Part shown: piece by piece, positions 16,905-26,112 of the stretch | How positions within the stretch are numbered: the stretch's first letter is position 1 | How the letters are laid out: each line of letters begins with the position of its first letter | Origin: Kribbella caucasensis | Lineage (GTDB): Bacteria; Actinomycetota; Actinomycetes; Propionibacteriales; Kribbellaceae | Length of the DNA: 64,000 nt | Direction: 5' to 3' | Assembly: GCF_004361855.1 (NCBI RefSeq) | Contig: NZ_SNWQ01000026.1 | Coordinates: 39,918 to 103,917, forward strand | Translations under genes and position numbers: made by a program | The notes under the pieces: model-generated | Seen by the model: the letters and a program-made list of their open reading frames with translations, nothing else | The model's database searches: none | What the model was told of the DNA's origin: nothing

Positions 16905-17936
16905 TCAGGACTTTGCGGTGGCGACGAGCTTCTGAGCCTGTTCGAGTAGGTCGGCTGCGAAGCGTTCGCTGAAACCGGCGGCAAAACCGGCGACAGCGAA
17001 GACGGCGACCGAGGCAGGGGTGGTGCCGGGGGTGGCGCCGCCGGCCAGCACGCCGGCTAGCAGCGTGAAGTAGGCGAGGGATCCGAAGATGGCGCCAATG
17101 CCGGGGCGGAAGGCGCCGAGTAGTTTCCGTTGGGCGCTCGATGCGACCCGGTAGTTCATCACCAGCGAATCACTGGACATCCGCTGGATCACACTGATCG
17201 TGGCACCGAGGGCGGACATCGCGATCGCGGCGACGAGTGCCGACGGGACCAGCGCACTCTTCCACCACGCGGATGCGGCGAGACCGAACAGCGCGACGAG
17301 GACGAGGGTGGGTATCACACCGAGGAGGACACCGCGGAAGTAGTCGACGCCCGCCTGGCGCTGCAGGAGCTTCTCGATCCGGCTCTCGATCAGTGCGTAC
17401 TCGTTCTGGGCTGCCGCGATGGCCTCGGCGATCTCCAATTCGGACGACGCCCGAGCGCCGACCAGGTCGGCCGCGACCATCACGCGGGTCAGCCCTGAAT
17501 ACGCGTGGTCGGTCGCCTCCTCTAACTGCTGAGCCACATTGGCGTCCCGCAACCCATACCCCGCTTCCTTGGCCAGCACCTTCAACGACACCTCGGCATC
17601 GACCAGTTCTGGCGGTGGTGAGTTGAGGATCGAGTAGACCGTTCGATCCTTGGCCAGCAAGCAACCACCGGTGACATGCTGACAGTAGTACTCCTTCTCG
17701 ATCCCCCCGTGCACTTCGCTGAACTTCTGCGCCAGGTGCGTGATCAACCAGTGCCCGGCATCGGACGCGATCTGGTCGTTCTTCGCCCGGGCCAGCTTCT
17801 GCGCCTGCACCAGGTGCCGGAAGGTCGCCGGCCCGTTGACCGCGGCCTGATACAGATCCGGAAACCTTCTCGCGCTCTCCTCGCCGCTCAACCGCTTCGG
17901 CAGCGAGGTCGGCTCCGGCGCAGCTTCCGCGGGCAA
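16905..17936 (-). CDS. Membrane protein, unknown function
   Basis: A 343-residue protein. The first 200 residues are soluble and helical; about four membrane segments follow (FRGVLLGVIPTLVLVALFGL, ALVPSALVAAIAMSALGATI, IFGSLAYFTLLAGVLAGG and ASVAVFAVAGFAAGFSERFA). FAAGFSERFAADLLEQAQ at the end resembles the tail of small actinobacterial membrane proteins of unknown role. The start could lie slightly downstream of 17936. I assign no function. Confidence 0.65.
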   Translation of the reverse strand: MPAEAAPEPTSLPKRLSGEESARRFPDLYQAAVNGPATFRHLVQAQKLARAKNDQIASDAGHWLITHLAQKFSEVHGGIEKEYYCQHVTGGCLLAKDRTVYSILNSPPPELVDAEVSLKVLAKEAGYGLRDANVAQQLEEATDHAYSGLTRVMVAADLVGARASSELEIAEAIAAAQNEYALIESRIEKLLQRQAGVDYFRGVLLGVIPTLVLVALFGLAASAWWKSALVPSALVAAIAMSALGATISVIQRMSSDSLVMNYRVASSAQRKLLGAFRPGIGAIFGSLAYFTLLAGVLAGGATPGTTPASVAVFAVAGFAAGFSERFAADLLEQAQKLVATAKS

Positions 17937-18137
17937 GGCTCAACCCTCCCGACGTGGATCGTCCACGGCCTCTCCTGCTGTATCGTCGCCCGGCTCATCG
18001 GGCCTTGGTTCACGCCTAAACCGCGGTTCGTCCACAGCCTCTTTCCGGAGACCATCGGACTCATCTAGCGCTCGTTTGTTTTCCCCACCAGGTTCCATGC
18101 GAAAACCGTACGGCCACCGCTCGTTCGCCGGAAGCCC

Positions 18138-19148
18138 TCAGATGGTCGGGGGTGGGGCGGTGGTTTTGCGGAGGTGCAGGGTCATCGGGAGGTAGACCGG
18201 GTCCGCGTCATGGCCGGTGACGAGGAGTTCCTCGAGGATCTCGCCGCCGCGACGGCCGAGGTTGTCGCGGGAGACGGAGACGGTGGTCAGCTCGGTGTGG
18301 GCGACCCGGTCGAGCGAGAGGTCGTCGAAGCCGACGACGGACAGGTCGGCCGGCACGGATATCCCGAGTTCCTGCAAGCGGGACAAGGCGCCGAAGGCAA
18401 CGAGATCGTTGTAGCTGAGGATCGCGGTGACGCCGGCGTCAAGAGCAGCCGAGGCAGCGTCGTACCCGGCCTGGCTGGTGGCACCACATTCGACAACGGT
18501 CACCTCCAGCCCGAAGGCACGCGCCCCCTCGAAGGCACGGATGCGTTCCGCGTTCGCCCACGAGGCCGACGGCCCACTCAGGTACGCCGCGCGCCGGTGC
18601 CCGAGTTGCGCGACGTGCCCGCAGACCTGGGTCATCCCGCCGTGGAAATCGACCGAGATCGACGGCACCGACAGGCCCGGGACGACGCGGTTGAACAACA
18701 CCATCGGGTGCTTGCGGCCGGCGAGTTCGACCAGCTCGGCCCGATCCATCCGCGGTGAGCAGAGCAGTACGCCGTCGCAGCACCGCATCAGGTCTTCCAC
18801 CAGGTCGTGCTCGGCGGCCGGGTTCTCGTCGGACTCCATCACCATCATCCGGCGGCCGTGCGCCCGGGCGACCGTGGAGACGGCCTTCAGGATGTCGGGG
18901 AAGTACGGGTTCGCCAGATCCGGAACCAGCACGCCGATCGTGCCCCATTCACCGCGCGCGAGTCCCTGCGCTGCCGCATTCGGCCGGTACCCGAGCTGGC
19001 GGACCGCGTCGTGCACCCGGTCGACGAGGGACGAGTCCACCTTGGCGGTCCCGTTCAGCACTCGCGACACGGTGGCCGCGGACACTCCAGCCGCCGTACT
19101 GACGTCGCTGATCGTGATCCGCGGCGGCCGGCCCGGGCGGTTCTGCAC
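18138..19148 (-). CDS. LacI-family transcriptional regulator
   Basis: A 336-residue repressor. The DNA-binding helix-turn-helix is TISDVSTAAGVSAATVSRVL with the hinge YRPNAAAQGLA, followed by a periplasmic-binding-like effector domain (TIGVLVPDLANPYFPDILKA; VVGFDDLSLDRVAHTELTTV). It is divergent from the sugar ABC operon and three sites of the LacI consensus lie in between, so it most likely represses that operon, and itself, until a sugar is bound. The GTG start follows GGGAGGAG. Confidence 0.92.
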   Translation of the reverse strand: MQNRPGRPPRITISDVSTAAGVSAATVSRVLNGTAKVDSSLVDRVHDAVRQLGYRPNAAAQGLARGEWGTIGVLVPDLANPYFPDILKAVSTVARAHGRRMMVMESDENPAAEHDLVEDLMRCCDGVLLCSPRMDRAELVELAGRKHPMVLFNRVVPGLSVPSISVDFHGGMTQVCGHVAQLGHRRAAYLSGPSASWANAERIRAFEGARAFGLEVTVVECGATSQAGYDAASAALDAGVTAILSYNDLVAFGALSRLQELGISVPADLSVVGFDDLSLDRVAHTELTTVSVSRDNLGRRGGEILEELLVTGHDADPVYLPMTLHLRKTTAPPPTI

Positions 19149-19165
19149 GCACTCCTCCCAAGATT

Positions 19166-19179
19166 AGAAAGCGTTTGCA
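19166..19179. promoter_or_regulatory. LacI-type operator 1
   Basis: AGAAAGCGTTTGCA matches the LacI/GalR consensus WGNAANCGNTTNCA at every fixed position. It lies 18 bases upstream of the LacI-regulator start codon, suggesting autoregulation. Confidence 0.7.
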
Positions 19180-19242
19180 CAGCGTGGACCAGAGACGGGT
19201 CAGCTAGCAAGCCCACAAGCAACTTCGGCTCGGAGCAATTTC

Positions 19243-19256
19243 TGAAACCGCTTTCA
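19243..19256. promoter_or_regulatory. LacI-type operator 2
   Basis: TGAAACCGCTTTCA is a full match to WGNAANCGNTTNCA and, with its flanks (19241-19258), forms 7-bp perfect arms TCTGAAA and TTTCAGA. It lies midway between regulator and binding-protein genes. Confidence 0.75.
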
Positions 19257-19299
19257 GACGAGGTCTTGCCAGCCGCCCGGAGGAGGACTACCGTCCCTG

Positions 19300-19313
19300 G
19301 GCAAGCGCTTACC
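19300..19313. promoter_or_regulatory. LacI-type operator 3
   Basis: The core GCAAGCGCTTAC fits the LacI consensus except for its outermost bases. It lies 36 bases before the ATG of the solute-binding protein, where a bound repressor would block transcription. Confidence 0.65.
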
Positions 19314-19348
19314 AACCTCGCCGAGACCCCGCCCCGAGGAGGGCTCCG

Positions 19349-20836
19349 ATGAAGGCATTACGGCGCGCGGCGAAGACCGCGACCACGGCGGTCGCCTTGA
19401 CTGCCACACTCGCCCTGATCAGCACCGCCTGCGGCACCGATCCGAACCGCGCCTCGAACGGCGGCGGTGATGGCAAGGGCGTCACCCTGAAGATCTGGGA
19501 CTTCTCCGCCGAGCAGGTCGACTTCCACAAGCTGGTCGCCGCGGAGTACCACAAGCAGCATCCGGACGTGACCATCGAGTGGCGGTCGATCACCCAGTCG
19601 GAGTACACGAAGACGCTGCCGCTCGCCTTCCAGAGCAACCAGGCGCCGGACATCTTCTACTGGAGCGACTCCGGCACGAACAACATGAACCAGCTGCTCG
19701 AGCAGCAGTGGATCAAGCCGCTGACCCCGAGCGGCACGGTGCCGGAGAACTTCCTGAAGCGCTGGCCGGCCGGCTCGTTCGTCGACGGCATCAACCAGTC
19801 CGGCGGCAAGACCTACGGCTTCCCGTTCTCGGAGAACCTTTACTGGGGACCGGGCTACATGTTCGTCAACAAGAAGGTGTTCGGCGACGCCGGCCTGGAC
19901 GTGAACAACCCGCCGAAGACCTGGACCGACCTGAAGAACGCCTGCGCGGCGGTCAAGGAGAAGACCAAGGCGCAGTGCATCGCGTCGCCGAGCAAGGGCA
20001 AGGAACTGCAACGGATCTGGGGCGGCCTCGCTCCGGGTCTGCGCAACGAGCAGTTCTTCGACCTGAAGACCGGAAAGTTCTCCATCGACGACCCGGCCGC
20101 CGTCAAGACGTTCGAGTTCATCCAGGACCTGAACAAGTCCGGCTACCTCGCTCCCGGCACCAACGACAAGGACTTCTCCCGGCAGCAGTTCGCCGCCAAC
20201 CAGGCCGCGATCTACTTCGACGGCACCTGGATGCCGAGCGTCTGGAAGAGCCAGGGCTTCGCCGACGACCAGTACGTCGTGGCGCCGCATCCCAACCCGG
20301 ACAGCGGTGCCACCGGTGCGCTCTCCCGCCAGCCGGACGGCAACAAGTACTGGATCAGCTCCAAGAGCGCCCAGCAGGAGAAGGCCTGGGACTTCCTCAA
20401 CTGGATGACCGAGCCGGACGGGTACTTCGTCAAGGAGTACTACAAGGCCGGCTTCGGCACGCTGGCGTTCGCCGACAACAAGAAGCTGGTCACCGATCCC
20501 GCGCTGCTGAACATCATGAAGATCGCCGAGACCCCCGGCTACCGGGTGAACCTCCCGGTCCCGGTGCTGAAGTGCCCCGATCTGGCCAAGTCCAAGGCGT
20601 ACCTGGACGCCACCGCGAAGCGGCCGTCGGGTGAGTACGAGGTGATGGTCGAGGCCCTGGTCGGCAACAAGCCGCTGCAGCCGCTGGCCGCCCAGCTGGT
20701 CAAGGAACGGCAGGACATCTTCGAGAAGACGCTGAAGGAAGAGGCCGCCAAGGGGCTGAAGGTGTCGAAGGACTGCTACACGTTCCCCGACTGGAACTAC
20801 ACCTCCGACTACAGCCTGGACAAGTACAAGAAATGA
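19349..20836 (+). CDS. Carbohydrate ABC transporter, solute-binding lipoprotein
   Basis: A 495-residue family 1 extracellular binding protein. The N-terminus is a lipoprotein signal (ATLALISTAC), so the protein would be tethered to the outer face of the membrane by the cysteine near residue 28. VTLKIWDFSAEQVDFHKLVA, ADIFYW-like segment APDIFYWSDSGTNNM and AAIYFDGTWMPSVWKSQGF are typical of sugar-binding members. A GAGGAGGG site precedes the ATG. The stop overlaps the permease start (ATGA). The sugar is unknown. Confidence 0.92.
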   Translation: MKALRRAAKTATTAVALTATLALISTACGTDPNRASNGGGDGKGVTLKIWDFSAEQVDFHKLVAAEYHKQHPDVTIEWRSITQSEYTKTLPLAFQSNQAPDIFYWSDSGTNNMNQLLEQQWIKPLTPSGTVPENFLKRWPAGSFVDGINQSGGKTYGFPFSENLYWGPGYMFVNKKVFGDAGLDVNNPPKTWTDLKNACAAVKEKTKAQCIASPSKGKELQRIWGGLAPGLRNEQFFDLKTGKFSIDDPAAVKTFEFIQDLNKSGYLAPGTNDKDFSRQQFAANQAAIYFDGTWMPSVWKSQGFADDQYVVAPHPNPDSGATGALSRQPDGNKYWISSKSAQQEKAWDFLNWMTEPDGYFVKEYYKAGFGTLAFADNKKLVTDPALLNIMKIAETPGYRVNLPVPVLKCPDLAKSKAYLDATAKRPSGEYEVMVEALVGNKPLQPLAAQLVKERQDIFEKTLKEEAAKGLKVSKDCYTFPDWNYTSDYSLDKYKK

Positions 20837-21837
20837 CCGCCACCCTCGAGACCCCGGCGCCGCCTGACGCCGGGGCGACACCCCCAGCCCGCAGACGGAC
20901 CCGCCGCCGTACGCCGGATCCGAACCGGGACCAGGTTCGCGGCTTCGACAAGCTCTGGGTGTTCGTCTTCCTGCTGCCGTTCCTGCTGCTGTACCTCGGG
21001 TTCACGCTCTGGCCGCTGGTCGCCACGGTCTACTACTCGTTCTTCGACTGGGACGGGATCGGGCCGATCGACAATTTCGTCGGCGTCGGCAACTACGGCT
21101 CGATCCTGAACGACAAGCTGTTCTGGCTGGCGGTCGTCAACACGCTGATCTTCGCCGTCCTGAACACGGCAATCAAGTTGCCCCTGTCGTTGCTGATGGC
21201 AATCGTCCTGACGCGGAAGTGGCTGAAGGGCACGAAGGTGTTCCGGACGGTGTTCTTCGCGCCGCTGATCATCCCGGTCGCGATGGCAGGACTGGTCTTC
21301 ACGTACCTGTTGAACCCGTCCAACGGCGCGCTCAACGCGTTGCTGCTCGACCTGCACATCGTCGACCAGCCGGTGGACGTGTTCGCGAACCGGTGGAGCG
21401 CGCTGCTGGTGCTCGTACTGGTCTCGATCTGGCAGATCTTCGGCCAGTACATGATCTATTGGATGGCCGCCCTGCAGAACGTGCCGGAGGAGGTCTACGA
21501 GGCCGCCGACATCGACGGCGCGAGCGAGTGGCAGAAGGCCACCCTGATCACGTTGCCGATGATCAAGCCGGTCGCGGTGGTGATCCTGCTGCTCGCCTTG
21601 GTGAACGCGATGCACGTCTTCGGCCTCGTGGTCACACTGACCGGCGGCGGCCCCGGGACGAGCACGTATGTCGTGTCCTACTTCATCTATCAGGAGGCCT
21701 TCGGCAGCGTGCCGTTCTCGTACGGCTACGCGTCCGCGGCGGCCCTGCTCTTCTCGGTGATCGCGTTCGTACTGGTCACCAGCCAGGGCGTCTTCGTCCG
21801 CCGGGCCCAGCAACTGCGGAAGGAGTACGGCGTCTGA
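20833..21837 (+). CDS. Carbohydrate ABC transporter, permease 1 (MalF-like)
   Basis: A 334-residue membrane protein with six main transmembrane segments starting at LWVFVFLLPFLLLYLGFTLW. The ATPase-contact EAA loop is EEVYEAADIDGASEWQKATL. It pairs with the next permease to form the sugar channel. ATGA overlap joins it to the binding-protein gene and TGATG to the next. There is no ATPase gene in the operon, so a shared MsiK-type ATPase is likely (known for actinobacterial sugar importers). Confidence 0.92.
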   Translation: MTATLETPAPPDAGATPPARRRTRRRTPDPNRDQVRGFDKLWVFVFLLPFLLLYLGFTLWPLVATVYYSFFDWDGIGPIDNFVGVGNYGSILNDKLFWLAVVNTLIFAVLNTAIKLPLSLLMAIVLTRKWLKGTKVFRTVFFAPLIIPVAMAGLVFTYLLNPSNGALNALLLDLHIVDQPVDVFANRWSALLVLVLVSIWQIFGQYMIYWMAALQNVPEEVYEAADIDGASEWQKATLITLPMIKPVAVVILLLALVNAMHVFGLVVTLTGGGPGTSTYVVSYFIYQEAFGSVPFSYGYASAAALLFSVIAFVLVTSQGVFVRRAQQLRKEYGV

Positions 21838-22739
21838 TGTCGGCCAAAACGATGCCGGCCAAACCGATGTCGGCTGAAAGGATTCTTTCCCCACCCCACC
21901 GCCCCGGTCAGGGGACCCGGCGGTTGCGCCTCAATCTGGTGGCGATCCCGATCCTGCTGCTCATCTCGCTGGTCTGGGTCTACCCGTTCCTGTGGACGGT
22001 CTCAGCCGCGTTCAAGACCCAGGCCGGGGTCTTCTCCGGTGGCGCGAGCCTGATCCCCGACCAGCTCAACTTCGAGAACTTCCGCCGCGCCTGGGTGAAC
22101 GCCGGGTTCTCCCAGTTCTTCGCCAACACGGTGCTCTACTCGGCCGTCTCCACCTTGATCGAGGTGGTCAAGGCGGCCCTGTGCGGCTACGTGCTGGCCA
22201 GGTACGACTTCCCCGGCCGGCAGTTCCTGCATCGGCTGATCATCGCGACCCTGTTCATCCCGGTCGCCTCGATCATCGTGCCGCAGTTCGTCCTGGTCGA
22301 GCAGCTCGGCCTGCTGAACACCCGGGCGGGCGTGATCCTGGCGATGTCCGGGTCGGCCGGTGCGCTCTACGTGCTGATGTTCACCGGCTTCTTCTCGACC
22401 GTGCCGAACGAGCTGTTCGACGCGGCCAAACTGGACGGCGCCGGGTTCCTGCGCACCTTCCGGCTGGTGCTGCCGCTGGCCAGACCGGTGATCGCGGTCG
22501 TGGTGATCTTCCAGTTCGTCAGCAACTGGAACGAGTTCAACATCCCACTGGTGTTCACCCTGGGCCAGCCGGAGCTGCAGAATCTGGCCGTCGGGATGTT
22601 GTCGTTCCGGGGTGAGCACTCGGTCGACTGGTCCGGGTTCGCCGCCGGGATGACGATCTCGTTCGCTCCGATGCTGATCGTGTTCATGCTCTTCCAGAAC
22701 TACTTCGTCCGCGGCCTGGCGGGCGCTACCAAGGGGTGA
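21837..22739 (+). CDS. Carbohydrate ABC transporter, permease 2 (MalG-like)
   Basis: A 300-residue membrane protein with six segments; the EAA loop is NELFDAAKLDGAGFLRTFRL. The start is the ATG that overlaps the previous stop as TGATG, giving an N-terminus with a small internal repetition (MSAKTMPAKPMSAE), where later ATG codons at residues 6 and 11 are alternatives. It forms the second half of the importer channel. Confidence 0.9.
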   Translation: MSAKTMPAKPMSAERILSPPHRPGQGTRRLRLNLVAIPILLLISLVWVYPFLWTVSAAFKTQAGVFSGGASLIPDQLNFENFRRAWVNAGFSQFFANTVLYSAVSTLIEVVKAALCGYVLARYDFPGRQFLHRLIIATLFIPVASIIVPQFVLVEQLGLLNTRAGVILAMSGSAGALYVLMFTGFFSTVPNELFDAAKLDGAGFLRTFRLVLPLARPVIAVVVIFQFVSNWNEFNIPLVFTLGQPELQNLAVGMLSFRGEHSVDWSGFAAGMTISFAPMLIVFMLFQNYFVRGLAGATKG

Positions 22740-22742
22740 TGT

Positions 22743-23885
22743 ATGAGGAACGGCGTCTTCGCGTACACCTGGGACCTGGTCGGGGACCCGGACACGGCCG
22801 CGCGGTTCGCGGACCTCGGTGCCGACACGGTCACCCTGCAGGCGTCGTACCACTCGGTGCGGGCCACGACGGCGTGGCACCCGCGGCATCGGGTGGTGCA
22901 CGCCGAGCACGCGGCGGCGTACTTCCGGCTTCGCCCGGAGAGCTGGGGTGGGCTGAGGCTGCAACCGCCGGCGCCGTCCTGGGGTGTCGAGGACGAGGAC
23001 CGATTCGGTACGGCGACGGCCGCGCTGACCGCGGTTGGTCTGCGGACCGAGGCGTGGGTGGTGCTCACGCACTCGTCGGCGCTGGGCGGGTCGGCGCCTG
23101 ACCTCACCGTGCGGAACGCGTACGGCGAGCGGTTCGGGTATGCGTTGTGCCCGGCGCAACCGGACGTGTGGGAGTACGCGTTGATGCTCGTACGGGAGAT
23201 CTGCGAGCAGTACGACGTACCGGCGTTGGTGCTGGAGGCCTGTGGATGGTTGGGGTTCGAGCACGGGAGTCATCACGAGAAGACGTCGGGCGCGGACCTG
23301 TCGACATGCGCGAAGGACTTGCTGTCGATCTGCTTGTGCCCGGCCTGCGCACGAGGGCTGTCCGTCGATGTCGATGAGTTGGCGGCGGACATCCGTACGA
23401 CGATCGACCGGGAACTGCAAGACGGCATACCGGCCGGCCAGAACCTGGTCGAGGCGCTCGGCCGGGATCGTGCACAAGCGGTGTACGACCATCGCCGTCA
23501 GGTGATCACGGGGCTCGTCGCGGAGGCGGCGTCGATCGCTCGCGGGCGAGAAGTGTTGCTGATGGCAACCGATGATCCACAGGTGACCGGGCCTGACGTC
23601 GGTGTCGACTTGACCGCCTTCGAGGTTCAGCGGCCGGACGGGTTCGTGGTGAAGTGCTGGGATGACGAGGAGGCCGCGATCGCCCGGGTGAAGGCGGCCG
23701 CGGCCCGGACCGACGTACCAATCGTCGCCAATGTCAACGCTCTCGGTGAGCGGCCGGCCGAGTTGCCCGCGCTGGCGGCCCGACTGGTCGCTGCGGGTGC
23801 GTCGGGTCTGCGGTACTACCACGGCGGTTTGGCTTCGCCGGCTCGCCAGGCGGCGATCCGGGCCGCTGTTGAAGAGGTGCAGTGA
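22743..23885 (+). CDS. TIM-barrel glycosidase-like protein, substrate unknown
   Basis: A 380-residue cytosolic protein without a signal peptide. The beginning (GVFAYTWDLVGDPDTAARFA), WVVLTHSSALG, the repeated strand-helix units and VLEACGWLGFEHG suggest a TIM barrel of the putative glycoside-hydrolase type. SICLCPACARG fits the CxCxxC motif seen in several uncharacterised glycosidase-like families. It lies three bases after the permease stop, inside the sugar operon, so it probably processes the imported sugar or a derivative. I cannot name a reaction. Confidence 0.65.
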   Translation: MRNGVFAYTWDLVGDPDTAARFADLGADTVTLQASYHSVRATTAWHPRHRVVHAEHAAAYFRLRPESWGGLRLQPPAPSWGVEDEDRFGTATAALTAVGLRTEAWVVLTHSSALGGSAPDLTVRNAYGERFGYALCPAQPDVWEYALMLVREICEQYDVPALVLEACGWLGFEHGSHHEKTSGADLSTCAKDLLSICLCPACARGLSVDVDELAADIRTTIDRELQDGIPAGQNLVEALGRDRAQAVYDHRRQVITGLVAEAASIARGREVLLMATDDPQVTGPDVGVDLTAFEVQRPDGFVVKCWDDEEAAIARVKAAAARTDVPIVANVNALGERPAELPALAARLVAAGASGLRYYHGGLASPARQAAIRAAVEEVQ

Positions 23886-24871
23886 TGCTGACCGGCCTGT
23901 ACGTGATGGACCTCGCACGCTTCCCCGAGGTGTACGGCGAGGACGCGCGCGCCGCGATCGAGAAGCAGGTGCAGATCCTCGCTCCACCGCTCACAGCGGA
24001 TCTCTTGACGCCCGAGTTGCTGGCCGAGGTCGACGTACTGGTCACCGCTTGGGGTGGTCCGCAGCTCACCGCTTCGCTGTTGGCGGCAGCGCCTCGGTTG
24101 AGGCTGGTGCTGTACGGCGCGGGGTCGGTCCGATCCGTCGTGACTCCTGAATCCTGGGCTCGTGGTGTCCGGGTCACGACGGCCAACGAGGTGATCGCCG
24201 CCTCGGTCGCGGAGTTTGCGCTGGCGCAGGTGCTGTATGCGCTCAAGCACGGCTGGCGATATGTCCTCAGCGCTCGTTCTCGCGGATCGTTGCCACGGGC
24301 CACCGACGAACCTGGCGCGAGCGGATCGGTGATCGGCCTGATGTCGCTCGGCGCCACCGGCCGGGCAACAGCTCGCCTACTCGGCCGCCACGACCTGGTG
24401 TTGCAGGCCTACGACCCGTACGTCGATCCGGGTGCCGCGGCCGCGTGGGGTGTTCGGCTGGTGTCTTTGGAGGAACTGTTCGCGACCTCGGACGTGGTCA
24501 GCCTGCACGCGCCGGTGTTGCCCGAGACGCGCAAGATCGTCGGGTTTGAGTTGCTTCGGGCAATGAAGCGCGATGCGACACTGATCAACACCGCCCGTGG
24601 CGCGCTGATCAACGAAGACGCGCTCGTCGACGTGTTGCAGGAGCGCCCGGATCTGTTCGCCGTGCTCGACGTCACCCACCCGGAACCGCCGTTGCCTGGC
24701 TCACCGTTGTACTCATTGCCCAACGTGGTGGTGACGCCGCACCTGGCCGGCACGCTCAACACCGAGCGCCGCCGTCAGGGCCGCTTGATGGCGGAGGAGT
24801 TGGCCCGGTTCGTAGCCGGTGAGCCTCTACAGCATGAGGTCTTCGAAGCCGGGCAGGCGACGTCGGCATGA
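23885..24871 (+). CDS. D-2-hydroxyacid dehydrogenase family protein (first of two)
   Basis: A 328-residue NAD-dependent dehydrogenase of the D-isomer-specific family. The catalytic arginine is in NTARGALINEDALVDVLQER, the glutamate in THPEPPLPGSPLYSLPN and the histidine in VTPHLAGT. The nucleotide-binding loop, GLMSLGATGRATARLL, departs from the usual GxGxxG. The ATG at 23885 overlaps the previous stop (TGATG). In the operon it would oxidise or reduce a sugar acid or related 2-hydroxyacid. Confidence 0.85.
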   Translation: MLTGLYVMDLARFPEVYGEDARAAIEKQVQILAPPLTADLLTPELLAEVDVLVTAWGGPQLTASLLAAAPRLRLVLYGAGSVRSVVTPESWARGVRVTTANEVIAASVAEFALAQVLYALKHGWRYVLSARSRGSLPRATDEPGASGSVIGLMSLGATGRATARLLGRHDLVLQAYDPYVDPGAAAAWGVRLVSLEELFATSDVVSLHAPVLPETRKIVGFELLRAMKRDATLINTARGALINEDALVDVLQERPDLFAVLDVTHPEPPLPGSPLYSLPNVVVTPHLAGTLNTERRRQGRLMAEELARFVAGEPLQHEVFEAGQATSA

Positions 24872-25824
24872 AGCTGGTCCTGGTCCCTCCCCAGTCCGAG
24901 AGCACCGCGGACTGGCCGGAACAGCTGATGTCCGCGGTCCCCGGGCTGGAGGTTGTTCGGCCTAGTTGGGAGGACGCGGCAGAGGCCTTGCGCGACGCCG
25001 ACGCGGTGTACGGCGTACTGCCCGCTGAGCTGCTCGCGAAGACCACGCGCCTTCGGTGGTTGCAGGCCGAGCAGGCAGGACCACCGGCTGGGTTCTACTA
25101 CCCGGAGCTCGTCGCGCATCCGCTGCAGGTGACCAACATGCGCGCCACCTACACCGATCACGTCGCCGAGCACACGCTCGCGATGGTGTTGGCGCTGACC
25201 CGAGGGCTGCCCCGCTACATCCGCGATCAGCAGCGCGCCGAATGGAATCCGGACTGGACCCCCGAGTCGATGTTCCCGTTGTCGGAGGCAACAGCCCTGA
25301 TCATCGGAGTCGGCGCCGTCGGAGCCGAAATCGGACGCCTACTGGCCGCCTTCGGAGTACACGTAGTGGGCGTCGACTTGCAACCGTCGAACAACCCCGG
25401 ATTTGCATCCGTCTGGCCGATAGACGCTCTGGAAGAACAACTGCCCGCCGTAGACCTGGTGATCTCGACGGTGCCGCACACCCCAGACACCGAGGGCATG
25501 GTGGACACCCAGCTGCTGAAGTCGTTCAAGCCGTCGTCGCTCTTCATCAACGTAGGCCGCGGTCCAACAGTCCACCTGGACGCACTAGACGCCGCCCTGG
25601 CCGACGGCCGCCTCCGTGGCGTGGCACTCGACGTCTTCGAACCCGAGCCCCTCCCCCCGGACCACCCCCTCTGGCGCCGCCCCGAAGTCCTGATCACCCC
25701 CCACGTCGCCGGCGCCGGCCCCCACGAATCCGAACGCCGCTACGCAGTCCTCCTAGAGAACTGCGAACGCTTCGTTTCCGGTGAGGACCTGATCAACGTC
25801 GTCGACAAGACGAAGTGGTTCTAG
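24868..25824 (+). CDS. D-2-hydroxyacid dehydrogenase family protein (second of two)
   Basis: A 318-residue paralogue-family member, overlapping the first by ATGA. The loop is IIGVGAVGAEIGRLLAAFG; catalytic residues lie in INVGRGPTVHLDALDAALAD (Arg), VFEPEPLPPDHPLW (Glu) and ITPHVAGAGPHES (His). The final LLENCERF and DLINVVDKTKWF recur, decayed, at 36800-36996. It ends the operon. Two successive dehydrogenases suggest an epimerising oxidation-reduction pair or two oxidation steps (inference). Confidence 0.88.
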   Translation: MKLVLVPPQSESTADWPEQLMSAVPGLEVVRPSWEDAAEALRDADAVYGVLPAELLAKTTRLRWLQAEQAGPPAGFYYPELVAHPLQVTNMRATYTDHVAEHTLAMVLALTRGLPRYIRDQQRAEWNPDWTPESMFPLSEATALIIGVGAVGAEIGRLLAAFGVHVVGVDLQPSNNPGFASVWPIDALEEQLPAVDLVISTVPHTPDTEGMVDTQLLKSFKPSSLFINVGRGPTVHLDALDAALADGRLRGVALDVFEPEPLPPDHPLWRRPEVLITPHVAGAGPHESERRYAVLLENCERFVSGEDLINVVDKTKWF

Positions 25825-26112
25825 TCCGCCACCGCTGCCGGTGTCGTGGGGTGGCTGGGTGTTCGGGGAGGGAAATGTCGCGCCAGAGGCCAAGGACCCT
25901 CCCAGGTTGGTGGAGAAACAGTCCCCGGTCCGGATGTGCTCCACATGGTGCCGCAACCAGATTCCCTCGGCCATCCGGCCTCCGCTCCAGTCGGCAACTT
26001 TGGTCTAGTTCCAGGGTGTCAGGCGCCGACTTCGGTATCGCGAACCGTCTCAGTCACTGACCGCGCTGTCGTTGCTAGCTTCCAAGCAACTGTGACGGAT
26101 AAGGAGCGGGAA

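Noticed and set aside
25846..26112. Upstream extension of the YqeB-like frame
   Set aside because: No ribosome-binding site and no protein-like pattern; ATG 26113 is preceded by GGAGCGGG.
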